Shown one piece after another: positions 14,329-22,328 of a DNA stretch of 29,693 bases. Source of the DNA: JAAYTY01 sp964569245 (GTDB taxonomy: Bacteria > Fermentibacterota > Fermentibacteria > Fermentibacterales > Fermentibacteraceae); NCBI GenBank assembly GCA_964569245.1, contig CAZMTK010000018.1, positions 1 through 29,693 on the forward strand, in the 5' to 3' direction. Both the position numbers and the translations under genes were made by a program. Position 1 is the first letter of the stretch. Every line of letters begins with the position of its first letter. The notes under the pieces are model-generated. The model ran no database searches and was not told where the DNA came from. It was given only the letters and a program-made list of their open reading frames with translations.

Positions 14329-16215
14329 ATGGGCAGGACTGCGCTTCTCGACCTTGAGCCCGGCAGGGCTTTCCTCATGTGCAACGAGGTGATTGCTCGT
14401 GCGGCTGTCCACGCAGGAGTGGGCGTCTATGCCGGGTACCCCGGCTCGCCCACCGTGGAGATACTTGAAAGCATGCTGGACATGGCCCCCGGTGCGGGCT
14501 TCACAGCCGAGATCTCGACCAACGAGAAGGTGGCTCTGGAGACTGCCGCGGGCGCAGCGATGGCCGGAGTCAGGGCGATGACATCGATGAAGAGCGTCGG
14601 GTTGAACGTAGCCTCCGACACGCTCTTCTCCCTGGGGTACACCGGGGTCGAGGCCGGTCTCGTCCTGGTCGTCGCGGACGACCCTCACGCCCACTCCTCT
14701 CAGTCGGAGCAGGATGGCAGGCTGTACGCTCCTGCCGCTCTCGTCCCGATGCTGGAGCCCTCGGGTCCGGCCGATGCATGGGACGTGGTGCTGGCCGCTT
14801 TCGAGACTTCGGAGCGCTTCGGAGTCCCCGTCATCGTCCGCACCGTGACCAGGGTGAACCACCAGAGCGGAGTGGTGGAGGTGCACAAGGCCGTTCCCTC
14901 CAGCCGCGCAAGGATGCGCTGGAAGCATCGTCCCGCGAGGTTCGTCACGGTCGCCGCTTCGGCCCGGGCGTTCCACAAGGCCGCGCTCGAGCGCACCGAG
15001 AAGGTGAGGGGAGCCTTCGAGGACAGCCCCCTGAATAGAATGGAAAGGCGTGGCTCGAAGACGGGCTTGATAGCTTCGGCATCGTGCGAGGGCCATGTCA
15101 GGGAGGCTCTCCGGATGACGGGAGCGCAGGTGTCGCTGCTCACGCTGGCCACAGCCTGGCCAATGCCAGAGAAGCTGGTTGAGGAGTTCCTGTCACACCT
15201 GGACATGGTGATCGTTGTGGAGGAGCTCTCGCCGTTCCTCGAGGACATGGTGATCCGCGCAGCAGCAGGAAAGAGCCTCTCCGTGGAGATAGCCGGGAAG
15301 CACAGCGGCCATTTCAGCGAGTCGCTCGAGTACAGCGCGGACATCGTGGCGGATGCGCTGGTGCGCGTTCTGGGCATTCCTGGCGACAGGCAGGCTGCCA
15401 GAGCAGTTGAAAGGGCCACTGCAGCGGCAGAAGGGCTGCCCTCCAGGCCGCCGACCTTCTGTCCGGGATGCCCGCACAGGGCCTCGATGAGCATCCTGAG
15501 AACAGCCTTGCGAGGCACCCCGCATGTGGTCTCCAGCGACATCGGCTGCTACTCCATGGCGCCGCTGGAGCCCCTGGCATGGGGGGATTCGGTTCTTGCG
15601 ATGGGGGCCTCTGCCGGCATCGCATGCGGGCTTGCGAAGGTGCTCGAGGAGAAGGTGATAGCCATCATCGGCGACAGCACATTCTTCCATGCCGGGCTGC
15701 CCGCAGTGGCCAACGCCGCATACCACGGCACGGACTTCGTGCTGGTCCTGCTGGACAACGGCGTCACGGCGATGACAGGGCAGCAGCTCCACCCGGGCAC
15801 TCCCGAGGGGCAGCAGCCTCCCGGCTCGCGGAGGATCGCCCCCGAAGAGGTCCTCCGCGCCCTGGGCGCCGGGTCCGTCACCATTGTGGATCCGTACGAC
15901 AGGGAGAATGCGCTTCCACGTGTGAAGGAGGCGCTTGCCGGAAGCGGCTTCCGAGCGATCGTGTTCAGGCGCGAGTGCGCCCTCCATAACGACAGGAACA
16001 GGCGGAGGAGAGGCGAGAGGATCCCTGTGAGCGAGGTCTCCCGAGAGGCATGCAGGAGCTTCCTCACCTGCATCAGGGACTTCGCCTGCCCTGCAATCAG
16101 CCTCGACGGAGAGGGGAAGGCGGATATCTCGCCCGACCTGTGCGACGGGTGTCTGGAATGCGCCGCCCTGTGCCCCAACGCGGCCATCGCACACAGGAAG
16201 GAGAGCGAGGAATGA
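14329..16215 (+). CDS. iorA: Indolepyruvate:ferredoxin oxidoreductase, alpha subunit
   Basis: This 628-residue subunit oxidatively decarboxylates aryl pyruvates from aromatic amino-acid breakdown to aryl-acetyl-CoA, reducing ferredoxin. The N-terminal pyrimidine domain starts near 'GVYAGYPGSPTVEI' (32-45). The TPP-binding domain has 'TFCPGCPHRAS', GDSTFFHAGLP and 'LLDNGVTAMTGQQLHPG'. A C-terminal ferredoxin domain follows. Its second cluster motif is complete: C605-x2-C608-x2-C611-x3-C615-P. The first has C575, C581 and C587-P, but Phe578 stands where family members normally have the second cysteine. Total length is normal. ATG 14329 follows GGAAGGGGGG. It overlaps iorB by four bases. Confidence 0.95.
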   Translation: MGRTALLDLEPGRAFLMCNEVIARAAVHAGVGVYAGYPGSPTVEILESMLDMAPGAGFTAEISTNEKVALETAAGAAMAGVRAMTSMKSVGLNVASDTLFSLGYTGVEAGLVLVVADDPHAHSSQSEQDGRLYAPAALVPMLEPSGPADAWDVVLAAFETSERFGVPVIVRTVTRVNHQSGVVEVHKAVPSSRARMRWKHRPARFVTVAASARAFHKAALERTEKVRGAFEDSPLNRMERRGSKTGLIASASCEGHVREALRMTGAQVSLLTLATAWPMPEKLVEEFLSHLDMVIVVEELSPFLEDMVIRAAAGKSLSVEIAGKHSGHFSESLEYSADIVADALVRVLGIPGDRQAARAVERATAAAEGLPSRPPTFCPGCPHRASMSILRTALRGTPHVVSSDIGCYSMAPLEPLAWGDSVLAMGASAGIACGLAKVLEEKVIAIIGDSTFFHAGLPAVANAAYHGTDFVLVLLDNGVTAMTGQQLHPGTPEGQQPPGSRRIAPEEVLRALGAGSVTIVDPYDRENALPRVKEALAGSGFRAIVFRRECALHNDRNRRRRGERIPVSEVSREACRSFLTCIRDFACPAISLDGEGKADISPDLCDGCLECAALCPNAAIAHRKESEE

Positions 16216-16826
16216 GGAGTCCCTACAGCATCCTGATGTGCGGCGTCGGAGGACAGGGGCTTGTCGTCATGTCACGCGTCCTCGGGACTGCCTGCGCAAT
16301 GGAAGGGCTGCGCGCCGTCACCGGCGAGCAGCACGGTCTGTCTCAGAGGTCGGGGAGCGTATCCATCCATTTTCGCATCGGAGAGGGCGCTCACTCTCCT
16401 CTCATACCTCGGGGAACCGCAGAATTGATAGCGGGACTGGAGGCTCTGGAAGCTCTCAGGTATTTGGAGTACCTGAAGGAAGGGGGAAGCGTCGTCTTCA
16501 GCACCCTCCTCATGCACCCTGTGACCGAGACGGCGGAGAAGGTCAAGTCGCCTTCAACTGCCTACTGGACCGTCGAGGACGTGACGGCACGCCTGGCCGC
16601 TGTCTCTGCGAAGGGGCATCCACTCGACTGCAGAGGGATCGCGGTTCGGGCAGGAGCAGCAGTGGCTGAGAACATGGTCCTGCTCGGAGCACTGTCGGCG
16701 ATGCCGGGCTTCCCTGTGGGGAGATCCCATATCGAGGCGGCGATCCCGCAGGTTTTGACGGGAGCGTCGGAGGTCGGCCTGGAGGCATTCAGACTGGGGA
16801 CTCTCGAGGCTGCTCAAGGGGCGTGA
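16212..16826 (+). CDS. iorB: Indolepyruvate:ferredoxin oxidoreductase, beta subunit
   Basis: This 204-residue gamma-type 2-oxoacid oxidoreductase domain is the partner of IorA and contributes CoA/substrate-side structure. It opens with 'ILMCGVGGQGLVVMSRVLG' (7-25), the glycine-rich motif of the family, and contains 'GLSQRSGSVSIHFRIG'. ATG 16212 lies in the ATGA overlap with the iorA stop, so the two subunits are made in a coupled way. The ORF is open upstream to 16050, but that stretch lies wholly inside iorA and is not used. A small hairpin follows immediately after the stop. Confidence 0.94.
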   Translation: MRSPYSILMCGVGGQGLVVMSRVLGTACAMEGLRAVTGEQHGLSQRSGSVSIHFRIGEGAHSPLIPRGTAELIAGLEALEALRYLEYLKEGGSVVFSTLLMHPVTETAEKVKSPSTAYWTVEDVTARLAAVSAKGHPLDCRGIAVRAGAAVAENMVLLGALSAMPGFPVGRSHIEAAIPQVLTGASEVGLEAFRLGTLEAAQGA

Positions 16827-16848
16827 AAGTGTCCTGTTTTCGACACTT
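16827..16848 (+). terminator. Hairpin directly after iorB
   Basis: AAGTGTC (16827-16833) and GACACTT (16842-16848) pair around CTGTTTTC, starting at the base after the stop codon. There is no T-tract, so efficiency as a terminator is uncertain. Confidence 0.45.
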
Positions 16849-17017
16849 GTCGGGCCTCCCGAACCCGGCCGAAGCCGGCTCTCTCGCGAATTCCCCTGTC
16901 GCTGAATCATCTGCACTGCTCTGAGCTCCCTTTCTCCCTCGGTTGAGACTGGCAAGCCCGTTGCTTGATCGAATCGCACATGACGGGGTTCCAACCGCAG
17001 CAACGGAGGAGTCGGAC

Positions 17018-17380
17018 ATGGCAGTCACGGTTCTGTTCGCGGTTGTTTCGCTCCTGTGGCTAGAGCCTCCCGACGGCCCTTGCTGGTCGCTGTGTCCGTC
17101 GCCCTCCCCCGCGCCTTCCCCCGGGGGGTTCCTCGTGCTTCCCGCGATGCCCAATCCCTGCTCGGGCTCGGCCTCCATAGGAATCGTCGACGGCGGAATG
17201 GAGGAGATCCGTGTTGCGCTATGCGACCTCGATGCCGGCCTCTTCGATGAGGAGATACTGCTGCATCTGAAGCCCGGTCAGTACGAGCTTGCCGTGTCGG
17301 GGCTGGAGCCAGGCGCCTACCTCTGCCTGGTCTCCTCCGGCGAAGTGGTGGAGAGCGACACCATCGTCGTGGAGCCCTGA
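17018..17380 (+). CDS. Small secreted protein consisting mainly of a C-terminal sorting-like domain
   Basis: This 120-residue protein has a hydrophobic N-terminal signal (MAVTVLFAVVSLLWL), a Pro/Ser-rich linker with two cysteines (to about residue 37), and then about 80 residues. Those resemble a Por/type IX secretion C-terminal sorting domain: 'LPAMPNPCSGSASIGI', a β-sandwich-like middle, 'LKPGQYELAVSGLEPGAYLCLV' and a final β-strand. No other domain is present, which is unusual because such domains normally end much larger proteins. ATG 17018 follows GGAGGA at seven bases; an ATG at 16943 is in frame but would hide the signal peptide. It precedes the TonB-dependent receptor gene by 99 bases. 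Confidence 0.65.
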   Translation: MAVTVLFAVVSLLWLEPPDGPCWSLCPSPSPAPSPGGFLVLPAMPNPCSGSASIGIVDGGMEEIRVALCDLDAGLFDEEILLHLKPGQYELAVSGLEPGAYLCLVSSGEVVESDTIVVEP

Positions 17381-17404
17381 TCTCCGAATTCATGCCCGGA
17401 TGGT

Positions 17405-17433
17405 TTGCTTCGCTGCCGGAAAGTGCCTAGCAT
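17405..17433 (+). promoter_or_regulatory. Weak promoter candidate for the receptor operon
   Basis: TTGCTT (17405-17410), 17 bases, TAGCAT (17428-17433). Match to consensus is moderate only. No cobalamin, TPP or other riboswitch core was recognised in this 99-base gap. Confidence 0.3.
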
Positions 17434-17479
17434 TGATGCATCGAAAGCCCTGAGTTCCGCTCCAACTGGAGGTGCCTCC

Positions 17480-20128
17480 ATGCCGGGAGCCCTGGCGCGC
17501 GGATGCATCGTGCTGTCCGTCCTTCTGGCTCTTGCGCATTCGAGCGCGATCGCCGGAACTACGGGATCGCTGGTCGGGACGATAAAGGACGAGGACGGAA
17601 ACGCGCTCGTCGGCGCAAGCGTGTCCATAGAGGGCACCCAGTTCGGCGCCATGACCGATGCCGCCGGCGAGTACTTCATCTGTGCGCTCGCCCCGGGCAC
17701 ATACGCTGTCACTGCAAGGATGATCGGGCGCGAATCCGTCTCCATGGAGGGTGTGCGTGTCATCGCCGACCAGGTAACGAGGATGGACTTCGAACTTGGA
17801 ACAGCGGCCGTGGGGAATACCGTGATCCAGGTGTCGGACCAGAGGAACCTGGTCCTTGAAAACGTTCCCGCGACGATACACGTGGTGGATTTCGCCGAGA
17901 TGAGAACCATGCCCGTCCCCGACATGCTGGAGGTTCTGCGCAGACAACCCGGCATCATAGCGCAGAGCGGGGCGATACACGTCAGGGGCGGAAGGGCCGG
18001 GGAGGTTGCCTACCTGCTCGACGGCATTCCAGTACGCTCGCCGGTCACCAACTCGTTCGCCTCGGTGGTTCCCGCGTCTGCCCTGTCGGAAGCCTCCATC
18101 ATCACGGGCGGAATAGGGGCCGAGTACGGCAACGCGATGTCCGGCGTTGTGAACATGGTCTCGCGGGACGGCGGTTACGGCTACGAGGGTGAGGTCGTCT
18201 CCCGCGGGGGAGACCTGGAGGAGTTCGGCTTCGAAGAGATCTCGCGGAACTACTCCGAGCCCTCGGAGAACGACAACTACCGCGACGGCTGCATTGATCT
18301 GGAGGCCTCGCTCGGAGGCCCCGAACCCCTCACCGAGTACATCCTGCCCGCCATCGGGCTCGACGTGCCCGGAGAAGTCACCTTCTTCGGCTCCGCCCGC
18401 TTCCTCGAGAGCGGCCGCAGTCTGGAGGACAGCCGCGGCTACTGGGAGAACAACTGGCAGAACGGCTTCAACGGCTCGATGAAGGTGACTTCAAGGCTGC
18501 CCGGAGGCACCAGGATCTCGCTGCTGGGCTTCTACAACTACAGGCAGTCAGGCTGGGACGAGTGGGCCTGGTCGAGGATAGACCAGCCAGCCTACATAGA
18601 TGGCGAGCCCTTCCTCGGCGTCGATCCCGACTACGCGATTCCCATACGGTTCCAGGAGACCGGCGGGGTGACCGGGTCGCTCACCCAGATGCTCGGCGAG
18701 GAGACCTTCCTCGATTTCCGGCTGAACCAGAACCGCTTCTGTCACTGGCGCAGGATCGAGGATCCCGAAGGCGGCTATTTCGGCGAGGGATACTCCCCGC
18801 AGGAATGGAACACGATGTTCTACCCTGTGCCCAGAGTGACGGACTCTCTAGGCTTCTTTCATTCCGGGATCCATCCCGAGGTCTGGCTCGAGTCGCGGAG
18901 CACGGTCGGCAACGCGAGGATAGACCTCTCATCGAGGCTCAGCAGCATTGTGGAGATCAAGACCGGCGTGGAGGGCTGCTATTACGACATCTACGACTAC
19001 AGCGTCTACGTAGCCGGCACGGGCAACGCCTACGCGAGTCTCTGGAGGGCATATCCCAGCTCGGGTGCCGCCTATGCCCAGACATCCCTTCATCTCGGGA
19101 GCGGGATGGTTCTCAACGGCGGGCTCAGGTTCGACATCTTCAATCCCAACTGCAGCATGTTCGACCTGGACGCGGGAGGTTCGACGAGGGTTCCTGCGAA
19201 GAGCCAGCTGAGCCCAAGGATTGGCATAACCCATCCAGTAACCGACAGGGACGTGTTCTTCGCCACCTACGGCCACTACTTCCAGATGCCCAACCTCAAC
19301 GAGCTGTTCTACGGCACCGACTACAACATCTCCGGCCTGTACTCCATAGTCGGGAATCCCGATCTCGCGGCCGAGCGCACGGCGGCGTACGAGGCTGGCC
19401 TGCGGCACCGATTCACCGACACCTCTTCACTGGCCCTGTCGGCCTTCTACAAGGACATCACCGGGCTGGTCAGGACCAGCGAGTACTTCAGCGAGACCTA
19501 CGACTACTACTTCCTCTACGAGAACGATGAAAGCCACGGCACAGTCAGGGGGTTCGAGCTCAAGTTCCTCCAGCTGCCGGAAGGCTGGGTCTATGGAAGC
19601 GCCAGCTACTCCTACAGCATCGCGCGGGGGCGCTACTCGTCCTCGACCGAGGGCTGGGAGTACGAGTCGGGCGGGATGGTCGTTCCCGGAACCACCGACA
19701 ACTACCTCGACTGGGATCAGAGACACACGGCCGATGCGAGCATCGTCCTCTCCGTACCGCGGGGGGCGGGCCCGGTTCTCGGCGGCCGCCACGCGCTGGA
19801 GGGATCCTCCATCACGCTGGACACATACTATGGCAGCGGATTCCCCTTCAGCCCTCCGCCCGGCGGCTCAGTGGAGCCCGAGATCAATACGGAGAGATAT
19901 CCTGCCACAATCCTGGCGGACGTCGGCATCGGCCGCAAGCTCTGGCTCGGCGGCCTGGAGATCGACGCAGGTATCATCGTGTACAACGTATTCAACCGCA
20001 GAAACATCGCCAAGATCTTCGACACGGGCTATTTCCTGGAGACCGACTCCCCGGGCGGCCCCATGGGCAACCCCGGAGCCTGGTCGCCTGCGCGGCACAT
20101 GTTCGCCAGGCTCTCGGTCTCGTGGTGA
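17480..20128 (+). CDS. TonB-dependent outer-membrane receptor with N-terminal carboxypeptidase-regulatory-like domain
   Basis: This 882-residue outer-membrane transporter has a signal peptide (to about Ala25), then a CarboxypepD_reg-like β-sandwich (about 27-106, 'GTIKDEDGNALVGASVSIEG'). The plug domain follows (about 115-230), with 'VPDMLEVLRRQPGI', 'IHVRGGRAGEVAYLLDGIPV' and 'GAEYGNAMSGVVNMVSR'. The rest is a β-barrel rich in aromatic strand ends, finishing in RLSVSW with the usual terminal aromatic residue. This layout is typical of FCB-group receptors including SusC-like proteins, though it is shorter than most SusC. ATG 17480 follows GGAGG. The stop overlaps the start of the lipoprotein gene downstream, so the two are probably made together. 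Substrate unknown. Confidence 0.93.
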   Translation: MPGALARGCIVLSVLLALAHSSAIAGTTGSLVGTIKDEDGNALVGASVSIEGTQFGAMTDAAGEYFICALAPGTYAVTARMIGRESVSMEGVRVIADQVTRMDFELGTAAVGNTVIQVSDQRNLVLENVPATIHVVDFAEMRTMPVPDMLEVLRRQPGIIAQSGAIHVRGGRAGEVAYLLDGIPVRSPVTNSFASVVPASALSEASIITGGIGAEYGNAMSGVVNMVSRDGGYGYEGEVVSRGGDLEEFGFEEISRNYSEPSENDNYRDGCIDLEASLGGPEPLTEYILPAIGLDVPGEVTFFGSARFLESGRSLEDSRGYWENNWQNGFNGSMKVTSRLPGGTRISLLGFYNYRQSGWDEWAWSRIDQPAYIDGEPFLGVDPDYAIPIRFQETGGVTGSLTQMLGEETFLDFRLNQNRFCHWRRIEDPEGGYFGEGYSPQEWNTMFYPVPRVTDSLGFFHSGIHPEVWLESRSTVGNARIDLSSRLSSIVEIKTGVEGCYYDIYDYSVYVAGTGNAYASLWRAYPSSGAAYAQTSLHLGSGMVLNGGLRFDIFNPNCSMFDLDAGGSTRVPAKSQLSPRIGITHPVTDRDVFFATYGHYFQMPNLNELFYGTDYNISGLYSIVGNPDLAAERTAAYEAGLRHRFTDTSSLALSAFYKDITGLVRTSEYFSETYDYYFLYENDESHGTVRGFELKFLQLPEGWVYGSASYSYSIARGRYSSSTEGWEYESGGMVVPGTTDNYLDWDQRHTADASIVLSVPRGAGPVLGGRHALEGSSITLDTYYGSGFPFSPPPGGSVEPEINTERYPATILADVGIGRKLWLGGLEIDAGIIVYNVFNRRNIAKIFDTGYFLETDSPGGPMGNPGAWSPARHMFARLSVSW

Positions 20129-21174
20129 CTATCGCACTCCCCGCCGGGGTCTCGAATTCCATCGCAGGAGCATGTGCAGCCGCTCTCGGAATCCTGCTCT
20201 CCGCCGCCTGCCACCAGGTGATGGAGTACAGCGATTCCGGCACCGCAGGCATACAGATAGTCGACACGGCCGATTTCACGGTCGAAGGGGTGATCGGCGG
20301 ATTCGAGGGCGCCCGCAGCATGCTGTACGTCGCCGGCGAACTCCTTGTCGCTGCGAACACAGGAATGGTGTTCTGGGTGGATCCCGACATCATGACGGTC
20401 GAGCAGGCGAAGGTTGTCGGCCAGCCCTTCTCGTCGGGCTACTTCACCATGTCCGAATCCCGGGAGGGAACCATCTATCTCATCGGTGGATTCAACTCGA
20501 TAACCGAGTTCAGCCCCGGATCGGGCATCGTTCTCGACGAGTTCTCGGCCGGCCCCCAGCCGTCGGCCTTCGCCATCCAGCCGCAGGACAGCTTCCTGTA
20601 TGTCTTCGACGGGACCGACCTGAAGCTCCGCGAGGTGCTGACCGTGACCAACGGCATAGTGCGGGAGAAGCAGGGCCTTCTGACTATCGGCAGCATGGTG
20701 CCCTTCGATCCGCGCAACGAGATCATGCCCTATCGGGCTTCCTTCGTTGCGGCGGCGGCGGACACCGGCAGGACCTGCGTGATCATGGTGAGCGACATCA
20801 CGATCATCTTCGAGCAGGACGACGGCTTCGGTGCCGGCCCTCTGGCCGACATAGCGGCGCTGGAGGACACCGCCGTCTACCTGGCGGTGCAGAGCGGCCT
20901 GTACGATGGGCAGTCGGGGGCGACGCTCGTGTTCTACGCACCGCCTCCGGTCGGACCCTGGCACTTGTTCGTCGAGCTGGACGGGAACCCGCTCCGGGCG
21001 TGCAGGGCGGGCGGAATGTTCTTCGTAACTTCTTGGTTGGGGCAAGGATGGACCCGGCTAACCGCAATCGACGGACTCACAGGGTCGGTCGTCGGGTCGG
21101 TCGACCTTCCGGGTTATCCCTGGGATGTAGAAGCCATAGGGGAGGATAGAGTTGCCGTACTCACCACGGACTGA
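20125..21174 (+). CDS. Lipoprotein with propeller-like repeats, first of a tandem paralogous pair
   Basis: This protein of about 349 residues is made with the TonB-dependent receptor. A GTG start at 20125 gives a GTGA overlap with the receptor stop; the GTG at 20122 is equally possible. The hydrophobic signal ends LLSAAC, a relaxed lipobox. Repeating units of about 40 residues ('GGFEGARSMLYVAGELLVAANTG', 'GGFNSITEFSPGSGIVLDEFSAG') resemble blades of a β-propeller, though no enzyme or binding motif is visible. It shares clear block similarity with the next gene: CHxVxEYS, GGFxxxRS, MTVE, PFxSGY, DEFSAGP and DLPGYPWD versus DVPGYPWD. Likely a surface or periplasmic partner of the receptor. Confidence 0.75.
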   Translation: MTIALPAGVSNSIAGACAAALGILLSAACHQVMEYSDSGTAGIQIVDTADFTVEGVIGGFEGARSMLYVAGELLVAANTGMVFWVDPDIMTVEQAKVVGQPFSSGYFTMSESREGTIYLIGGFNSITEFSPGSGIVLDEFSAGPQPSAFAIQPQDSFLYVFDGTDLKLREVLTVTNGIVREKQGLLTIGSMVPFDPRNEIMPYRASFVAAAADTGRTCVIMVSDITIIFEQDDGFGAGPLADIAALEDTAVYLAVQSGLYDGQSGATLVFYAPPPVGPWHLFVELDGNPLRACRAGGMFFVTSWLGQGWTRLTAIDGLTGSVVGSVDLPGYPWDVEAIGEDRVAVLTTD

Positions 21175-22204
21175 GGAGAGTGTGCCGGGCACCCGCAGTC
21201 ATCCGCCCGGACTCACTCGTCGTGCGGCAGCCGGCTGCCTGCTCCTGGCGCTGTTCTGCCTTGCCTGCCACGACGTGACGGAGTACTCCGAACAGGGAGA
21301 GTATGCGGTCTTCAAGGTCGACCTGTCGGAGCTGTCCATAGAGTCGTCGCTGGGAGGATTCCAGGCTCCGAGGTCCATCTGCTCCCTGGGAAACACGGAG
21401 TTCGTCGTAGCCAGCACCGAAGGGCTCCTTTACAGGGTCTCGTCGAATGACATGACGGTCGAGGGCGTCTATTCGGTGGGAGCGCCCTTCACCTCAGGGT
21501 ACGGTTCGATGGTCCGGTCCTCAGCCGTGAGCCTCTATCTCGTAGCCGGCTTCGGAAATGTCGTGGAATTCAACCTGACGACCAACGCCGTGGCCGACGA
21601 GTTTTCAGCCGGGCCCGATCCTGTGGGCCTGAGCAGGGCATCCGATGGCGGAAGCATCCTTGTGATCGACGGACAGGACGCCGGCATCAGGGAGTTCGAC
21701 ACGCAGGACAACAGCATGATCAGGCAGGCAGCGCTGCCGTCCGTGGCGTCAGCGATAGTGCCCTGGGTGACTTCACCCGGCGAGCTCCAGATCGCGATAT
21801 CGGCTGTGGAACCGGCCGCCTATCCGGTGTGGATGAGCTATCTGCTGCCGTCGACCATCGACCTGCCGTCCCTCCCCACCGACATAGCGGCTTTCCAGGA
21901 CACGACCATCTTCTGCACCGTTCAAGGCGGTCCGGGCCCGGCCACGGCCACGATCTACGCGGGCTATCCGATGATCGAGAGAACGGAGACGATACCCCTC
22001 TCGGGACAGCCTATGTACGTCTGCAGCGAGCAGGTGTCGCATTCGTTCTACGTCGCAAGCCTGATTGACGATGCGAACACCCGGATATACGAGATAGACG
22101 GTTTCGACTGCACGATAACGCGGACACTGGACGTGCCGGGCTACCCCTGGGATCTCGCCGCTCACGCCAACGGCGAGTACCTGCTGATCCTGACCTCCAC
22201 ATAG
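21152..22204 (+). CDS. Lipoprotein with propeller-like repeats, second of the tandem pair
   Basis: This 350-residue paralogue of the preceding gene has the same order of blocks: CHDVTEYS after the signal, GGFQAPRS, MTVEGVYSVGAPFTSGYGSM, VEFNLTTNAVADEFSAGPDP and the closing VPGYPWDLAAH. The TTG start at 21152 has GGAGG six bases upstream. GTG 21182 is an alternative with a closer, less ideal site, and would shorten the polar N-region before the signal (CLLLALFCLAC). Divergence between the pair is well beyond allelic, so this is an old duplication. The stop at 22202-22204 lies two bases before the hairpin repeat. Confidence 0.75.
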   Translation: MPYSPRTEESVPGTRSHPPGLTRRAAAGCLLLALFCLACHDVTEYSEQGEYAVFKVDLSELSIESSLGGFQAPRSICSLGNTEFVVASTEGLLYRVSSNDMTVEGVYSVGAPFTSGYGSMVRSSAVSLYLVAGFGNVVEFNLTTNAVADEFSAGPDPVGLSRASDGGSILVIDGQDAGIREFDTQDNSMIRQAALPSVASAIVPWVTSPGELQIAISAVEPAAYPVWMSYLLPSTIDLPSLPTDIAAFQDTTIFCTVQGGPGPATATIYAGYPMIERTETIPLSGQPMYVCSEQVSHSFYVASLIDDANTRIYEIDGFDCTITRTLDVPGYPWDLAAHANGEYLLILTST

Positions 22205-22206
22205 GC

Positions 22207-22328
22207 AGTAGGGGACAGACTCCTATAAATATACAGGCAATTCCAATGATAAACGTATTGAAGGTTCTAATCAAAAGCCTGTTATTATACTATTCCAATT
22301 ACCTAAATATAGGAGTCTGTCCCCTACT
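22207..22328. repeat. Inverted-repeat hairpin element (copy 2), between convergent genes
   Basis: Two perfect 21-base arms, 22207-22227 and 22308-22328, share their core with the copy at 1378. They enclose 80 AT-rich bases with a smaller inner dyad (ACAGGC near 22231, GCCTGT near 22279) and a repeated ATTCCAAT-like word. The element fills the space between the plus-strand lipoprotein stop (22204) and the 3' end of the minus-strand gene, whose stop codon lies inside it. It may act as a bidirectional terminator. Confidence 0.88.

Noticed and set aside
15193..16194. 333-codon open frame on the minus strand
   Set aside because: It is antisense to iorA, which is a complete and recognisable gene.
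17381..17480. Cobalamin riboswitch ahead of the TonB-dependent receptor
   Set aside because: No B12-box-like core was found and the gap is too short for the full structure.
19527..21149. 540-codon open frame on the plus strand
   Set aside because: It is a shifted frame across the end of the receptor and the first lipoprotein, both of which have clear domains or signal peptides in their own frame. The product is Arg/Ser-rich.
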